In this document: piece by piece, positions 60,714-64,000 of the stretch
How the letters are laid out: the number at the start of each line of letters is the position of its first letter
How positions within the stretch are numbered: the stretch's first letter is position 1
Assembly (NCBI GenBank): GCA_016841365.1
Contig: JAENZI010000003.1
Span: forward strand, 143,423-207,422
DNA: 64,000 nucleotides
Reading direction: 5' to 3'
From: Anaerolineaceae bacterium
GTDB lineage: Bacteria; Chloroflexota; Anaerolineae; Anaerolineales; Anaerolineaceae
The notes under the pieces: model-generated
Told to the model about the DNA's origin: nothing
Seen by the model: the letters and a program-made list of their open reading frames with translations, nothing else
The model's database searches: none
Translations under genes and position numbers: made by a program

Positions 60714-61454
60714 TCATTCACCCAGCGCAAACAGCACCAGCGCAGGGAATAAGATAGCCGCGGTTTCCATCCGCAAGATGCGTGCCCCTAATGAGACAGT
60801 TTTACATCTTGATAATCTCGCCAGTTCAATTTCCGCTTCCGAGAATCCGCCTTCCGGCCCAACAAAAAGTGCGATTGCACCCCGGTCTTCATCATCCAGT
60901 ACCTCATACAGGCTGTGACCCTCAGTGGCAGATTCTTCCCAGGCAATCAGTGCCAACCCGAATTGATTTCCTACTTCAGCCAAACAATCTTCAAACCGAG
61001 CAGGTTGATGAAGCTCCGGTAACCGCCCCCTGCCCGATTGCTCAGCCGCTTCACGGATGATTGCCTCCCAGCGCGCCACCTTTTTTTTAGTCAAGTTTGT
61101 GGATTGCACCAGCGTTCTGGAAGAAACAAAGGGAAAGAAATCCGAAACGCCGACTTCCGTCCCCTTCTGCAGGATCAACTCCACCTTATCACGGTTTGTC
61201 ATCCCAAAACACAGTGCAATTCTTGTCAAAGGTTCCGTTGTAGCCATCTCACGAGAAATGATATTTCCAGCAACCTCGTTTGTGTCCGCGTTCAAAATTA
61301 TGGCAACATCAAAGACAGAACCACTGTTATCCAATACTGCTACCCGGTCACCTTCGCGCAATCGCAAAACATGGCGGATCTGGTGGGCAATATCAGCTGG
61401 AAATTCAACTTTATCGCCTTTGATTTGTTGTGGATCAATAAAAAATCGGTTCAT
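60714..61454 (-). CDS. rsmE: 16S rRNA (uracil1498-N3)-methyltransferase
   Basis: The 246-residue SPOUT enzyme has the RsmE N-terminal PUA-like part (HQIRHVLRLREGDRVAVLDNSG) and the knot motif LFVGPEGGFSEAEIELA, followed by LRMETAA. It makes m3U1498 in helix 44, another decoding-site modification. ATG 61454 is used rather than GTG 61457. A TATACC element ends five bases before the ATG, so the mRNA may be leaderless. Confidence 0.93.
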   Translation of the reverse strand: MNRFFIDPQQIKGDKVEFPADIAHQIRHVLRLREGDRVAVLDNSGSVFDVAIILNADTNEVAGNIISREMATTEPLTRIALCFGMTNRDKVELILQKGTEVGVSDFFPFVSSRTLVQSTNLTKKKVARWEAIIREAAEQSGRGRLPELHQPARFEDCLAEVGNQFGLALIAWEESATEGHSLYEVLDDEDRGAIALFVGPEGGFSEAEIELARLSRCKTVSLGARILRMETAAILFPALVLFALGE

Positions 61455-61459
61455 CACAA

Positions 61460-61467
61460 GGTATACT
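61460..61467. promoter_or_regulatory. Symmetrical -10 element shared by rsmE and queuosine transporter
   Basis: GGTATACT reads TATACT on the plus strand (27 bases before ATG 61494) and TATACC on the minus strand (5 bases before ATG 61454). The TATA core could serve both directions. Confidence 0.4.
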
Positions 61468-61493
61468 TAATCCATTCCAATTTGGAGCTAATC

Positions 61494-62222
61494 ATGTCAG
61501 AAGAAAAGCATAACACACAATCAAAATCCTTCAAGTACCTCGATATTCTTATGACGATTTACGTTCTGGTGCTTGTTCTCAGCAATATCGCCTCTTCCGC
61601 CAAGATCATCGATTGGGGCATCAGCCTGGGGCCAATCCCGTTGAGTTTCGATGCAGGAACGCTCCTTTTCCCGATCAGCTATGTCATCGGTGATGTGATG
61701 ACAGAAGTATACGGATTCAAACGGTCCCGCCGCATTATTTGGATCGGCTTTGGCGCACTCATCTTTAGCGCTATCGTCTTTTGGTTCGTCCAGATCCTGC
61801 CGGGTGAAGCGACCTGGGAATCAACTGTCGGGCAAGAAATCTATGATCAGGTTCTGGGCGGGATGAGCTCAGGCGGGATCATTATTGCCAGCCTGGCGGG
61901 GTATCTTGCCGGCTCGTTTTCCAACGCCATCCTGATGTCACTGATGAAAGTCATGACCAAAGGCAAGCTCTTGTGGACCCGCACCATCGGAAGCACAATC
62001 GTGGGTGAAGCAGTAGACACATTCACATTTATCGCTGTGGCCACAGCACTGGGCGTGTTCCCGCTGAGCCTATTCTGGAGCCTGACGGTCACCAACTATA
62101 TCTTTAAAGTCCTCATCGAAGCATCAGTCACGCCGCTCACCTACTGGGTGGTCAACACACTCAAACGCAACGAGGGCATCGACACCTTCGATAACGATCT
62201 CCACTCGATCAAACTTCCCTGA
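61494..62222 (+). CDS. Queuosine precursor transporter (YhhQ/VUT family)
   Basis: The 242-residue product from ATG 61494 (GGAG seven bases upstream) has six or so transmembrane helices and the YhhQ signatures (VLSNIASSAKIIDWG; FPISYVIGDVMTEVYGFKRSRR; GEAVDTFTFIAVA). It imports preQ0/preQ1 or queuine-like bases. The track ORF begins at 61038 but its first 150 codons are antisense to rsmE and are false. A divergent TGT is encoded 4 kb away, so the two may form a salvage route. Confidence 0.9.
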   Translation: MSEEKHNTQSKSFKYLDILMTIYVLVLVLSNIASSAKIIDWGISLGPIPLSFDAGTLLFPISYVIGDVMTEVYGFKRSRRIIWIGFGALIFSAIVFWFVQILPGEATWESTVGQEIYDQVLGGMSSGGIIIASLAGYLAGSFSNAILMSLMKVMTKGKLLWTRTIGSTIVGEAVDTFTFIAVATALGVFPLSLFWSLTVTNYIFKVLIEASVTPLTYWVVNTLKRNEGIDTFDNDLHSIKLP

Positions 62223-62225
62223 ACC

Positions 62226-62894
62226 TCAATCCCGCAGTCCTTCAATCACCACGGTATATTCACCGCGTGGGTCTTCTTCTTTAAATTGGGCAATCAGCTC
62301 ACTCAAACGCCCGCGCGACACCTTCTCAAACTTCTTCGTCAGGTCGTTGGCAACCGCCGCCTGACGATCACCCAAGACTTCCAACGCGTCCTCAAGAAAA
62401 GCGAGCAGACGATACGGGCTTTCATAGAATATTTGCGTGTGCGATGAATCAGCATCCTCCGCGATGAAACGTTTGCGTGCGCCCGACTTTCGGGGCGGAA
62501 AACCCTTGTAAGTAAAACTATGCGCAGGCAAGCCCGCAAGGGTCAACGCCATCACCACCGCTGCTGCGCCAGGGATGGCAGTTACAGGTATATCATTCTC
62601 GATTGCCGCCTGAACGATTGAATAGCCCGGGTCAGAAATGGCGGGCGTTCCCGCACTGGTCACCACGGCGATTGACTTCCCATCCAAGAGCTGTTCGATC
62701 AGCAGCGGGACGACTTTTTTCTCATTGAAGGCATGATAACTTTTTTGTGGTTTATGAATGTCGTAATGGTGCAGCAAAATGGATGTTTTGCGTGTGTCTT
62801 CACTGGCAATCAAGTCCACCGAGCGCAGTACTTCTAGTGCCCGCAGCGTGATATCACCTAAATTACCGATTGGTGTGGCAACAAGATAAAGCAC
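62226..62894 (-). CDS. rsmI: 16S rRNA (cytidine1402-2'-O)-methyltransferase
   Basis: The 222-residue protein is canonical Rsm[47 protein letters not shown]. It methylates the ribose of C1402 of 16S rRNA. GTG 62894 has AAGGAG six bases upstream. The gene follows the HAD hydrolase by three bases. A divergent paralogue lies at 54154. Confidence 0.93.
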   Translation of the reverse strand: MLYLVATPIGNLGDITLRALEVLRSVDLIASEDTRKTSILLHHYDIHKPQKSYHAFNEKKVVPLLIEQLLDGKSIAVVTSAGTPAISDPGYSIVQAAIENDIPVTAIPGAAAVVMALTLAGLPAHSFTYKGFPPRKSGARKRFIAEDADSSHTQIFYESPYRLLAFLEDALEVLGDRQAAVANDLTKKFEKVSRGRLSELIAQFKEEDPRGEYTVVIEGLRD

Positions 62895-62897
62895 CTT

Positions 62898-63521
62898 TCA
62901 CTCCTTGTGGTTGAGAATGTCAGTAACTTCATGGATCGCCTGTTGGGTATCGATGAACTGTACAGCCTGCATCCCGAATTCCCGCGCAGCCAGTACGTTT
63001 TCCTCATAATCATCGAGCAACAAGGAGCGTTCTGGTGTCGTATTCAGCCGCTGCATGGCGATTTCAAAGATTTTCGGGTCCGGTTTGATCACGCCCTCTT
63101 CAGCAGAAATTATGATCTCATCCACATAATTATCCAGATGATAATGCGCTTCCATGAGCTGACGCGTTTGGTCGCCCGCATTGCTCAGGATAGCCGTCTG
63201 ATAATCACTCCGAAGGGACGCCACAAATTTAAGCAATGCTTCATTTAAATTCTGCTTCGATCTCATGCGCTGCTTTAATTTTTTGATTAGCACCGGACGA
63301 ACGCCCCAATCCTCAGCCATCTTTTCCCATAGGGCATCTTCTGGTAAATTGCCCAAACAAATCTCTGTAATCAATGGAGATTCATTGGGTTCTGCCAGCA
63401 TTTGGTCGATCTCAGGCGAATCTTGCCAGCCCAAGATCTTTTTCCAACGTTGAATCGCGTTTTGGTTCGGCGTTTTGACGATTACCCCGCCAAAATCAAT
63501 AAAGATGGTTTTAATCGACAT
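62898..63521 (-). CDS. HAD superfamily hydrolase
   Basis: The 207-residue protein has HAD motif I as FIDFGGVIVKT (the DFGGV form of the epoxide-hydrolase/haloacid subfamily), motif II ILSNAG, and motif III/IV GVIKPDPKIFEIAMQ with LLLDDYEENVLAA. It is probably a small-molecule phosphatase; the substrate is not evident. It starts the unit with rsmI and has an extended -10 promoter. Confidence 0.85.
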   Translation of the reverse strand: MSIKTIFIDFGGVIVKTPNQNAIQRWKKILGWQDSPEIDQMLAEPNESPLITEICLGNLPEDALWEKMAEDWGVRPVLIKKLKQRMRSKQNLNEALLKFVASLRSDYQTAILSNAGDQTRQLMEAHYHLDNYVDEIIISAEEGVIKPDPKIFEIAMQRLNTTPERSLLLDDYEENVLAAREFGMQAVQFIDTQQAIHEVTDILNHKE

Positions 63522-63565
63522 CGTCTAAATTCCCATAAAATTACTTCAATGCAAATAACATAATT

Positions 63566-63574
63566 ATTATATCA
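63566..63574 (-). promoter_or_regulatory. Extended -10 promoter of HAD-rsmI unit
   Basis: TGATATAAT on the minus strand (TGn plus TATAAT), 44 bases before ATG 63521. Confidence 0.6.
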
Positions 63575-63710
63575 GCAGAGGCACACTAAGAATTTCTTCA
63601 TTAATAAACGCATGGTAAGAAATCCCTGAAAAAACAGGTAAAATTAGGCATAATCATTTTTTACAAAACCGTTATCATCCCATCAATCACATTTGATGGA
63701 AAGGGAAACT

Positions 63711-64000
63711 ATGGAAAGATCCGTCCCAACCCGGGCATCTGAAGAAATCGACCTTTATATCCGCACAATCTATTCCTTGCTGCGCTCCACCACACCGGTT
63801 CGTATCCGAACCCTTGAAGAGGTGCACGCCGGGATGAACTCCTCGCTGCACCCGCTGGTCCGGCAGGATTCACCTGACATATCCTCATTCATCTATGCGA
63901 ACCTACGCTTGCCGGATTGCCTGCCGGATGTGTGCGCCGTGCTGTTAGGGCAGAGCGCCACAGTCTTTGAACAATATGGCTACCAGCAGGTGGAAAATTG
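63711..64000 (+). CDS. Unknown protein, N-terminal fragment (runs off right edge)
   Basis: AAAGGG lies just before ATG 63711 and the frame stays open for 96 codons to the edge. The translation starts MERSVPTRASEEIDLYIRTI and includes RSTTPVRIRTLEEVHAGMNS and YANLRLPDCLPDVCAVLLGQ. I do not recognise the family. Good codon use and the ribosome binding site argue that it is a real gene. It is divergent from the HAD hydrolase. Confidence 0.7.
   Translation, partial: MERSVPTRASEEIDLYIRTIYSLLRSTTPVRIRTLEEVHAGMNSSLHPLVRQDSPDISSFIYANLRLPDCLPDVCAVLLGQSATVFEQYGYQQVEN

Noticed and set aside
61038-61493. 150-codon upstream extension of the queuosine transporter ORF
   Set aside because: It is antisense to rsmE, and the YhhQ family N-terminus and ribosome binding site place the start at 61494.
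1-64000. CRISPR array or prophage
   Set aside because: No series of regularly spaced repeats and no integrase, capsid, terminase or portal genes were seen.

Overview
The window reads as chromosome of a Chloroflexota bacterium, most likely an Anaerolineae-type heterotroph. This is inferred from gene content (coenzyme F420 synthesis, long-form HPF, split methylmalonyl-CoA mutase, SPFH protein paired with a coiled-coil partner, Thr/Pro-rich exported proteins, a secreted CSLREA beta-helix protein ending in a YLPLV-like motif). No rRNA, tRNA, CRISPR array, transposase or phage integrase was found. Genes are densely packed, often with ATGA, TAATG or GTGA overlaps. Several genes have a -10 box only 5-7 bases before the start codon, which suggests leaderless mRNAs.

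Layout: (1) 1-7.9 kb is housekeeping: a glycosyltransferase fragment, folB/folE, hpf, a comF-like gene preceded by an unlisted 49-residue Flp-pilin-like ORF, an SPFH-excisionase fusion, sucCD and a Gfo/Idh/MocA oxidoreductase. (2) 7.9-13.0 kb is an AT-rich accessory island on the minus strand: a DNA methyltransferase coupled to an EVE/YTH-like plus PD-(D/E)XK nuclease, a small winged-helix protein, an HNH nuclease resembling the NlaIII/IceA group, a coiled-coil protein and a decayed-looking small gene. (3) 13-25 kb holds acpP, isoprenoid genes (fni, polyprenyl synthase), a MATE-like exporter, M20 and PIG-L hydrolases, ricT, mrp, the secreted beta-helix protein, and glmS behind a recognisable glmS ribozyme. 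(4) 42.3-25.4 kb (minus strand) is one run of fifteen close-packed genes: ssnA, npdG, cofE, a 2H phosphoesterase, cofD, cofC, an LLM oxidoreductase, a thioesterase, two molybdenum hydroxylases in unusual fused arrangements, xdhC, yqeB and a yqeC-mocA fusion. It links F420 chemistry to Se/Mo-dependent purine-type hydroxylases. (5) 42.4-54 kb holds peptidases, a cyclophilin, methylmalonyl-CoA epimerase and mutase, rplI with an acidic tail, a RodZ-like protein with two HTH domains, rimO, an anchored repeat protein and murJ. (6) 54.1-59.0 kb (plus strand) is the most striking region: a five-gene overlapping operon encoding an RsmI-like methyltransferase, a divergent TGT, two tandem ArmA/Rmt-type 16S rRNA methyltransferases and an RsmF-like m5C methyltransferase. 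By homology these act on C1402, G1405 and C1407 of the decoding site. (7) 59-64 kb holds lipid genes, rsmE, a queuosine-precursor transporter, canonical rsmI, a HAD hydrolase and a truncated unknown gene.

The strongest candidate for an undescribed system is the decoding-centre RNA modification operon (54.15-59.04 kb). The tandem Rmt-type genes predict intrinsic resistance to 4,6-disubstituted 2-deoxystreptamine aminoglycosides, possibly with one paralogue moved to another role, next to a TGT with an altered base pocket.
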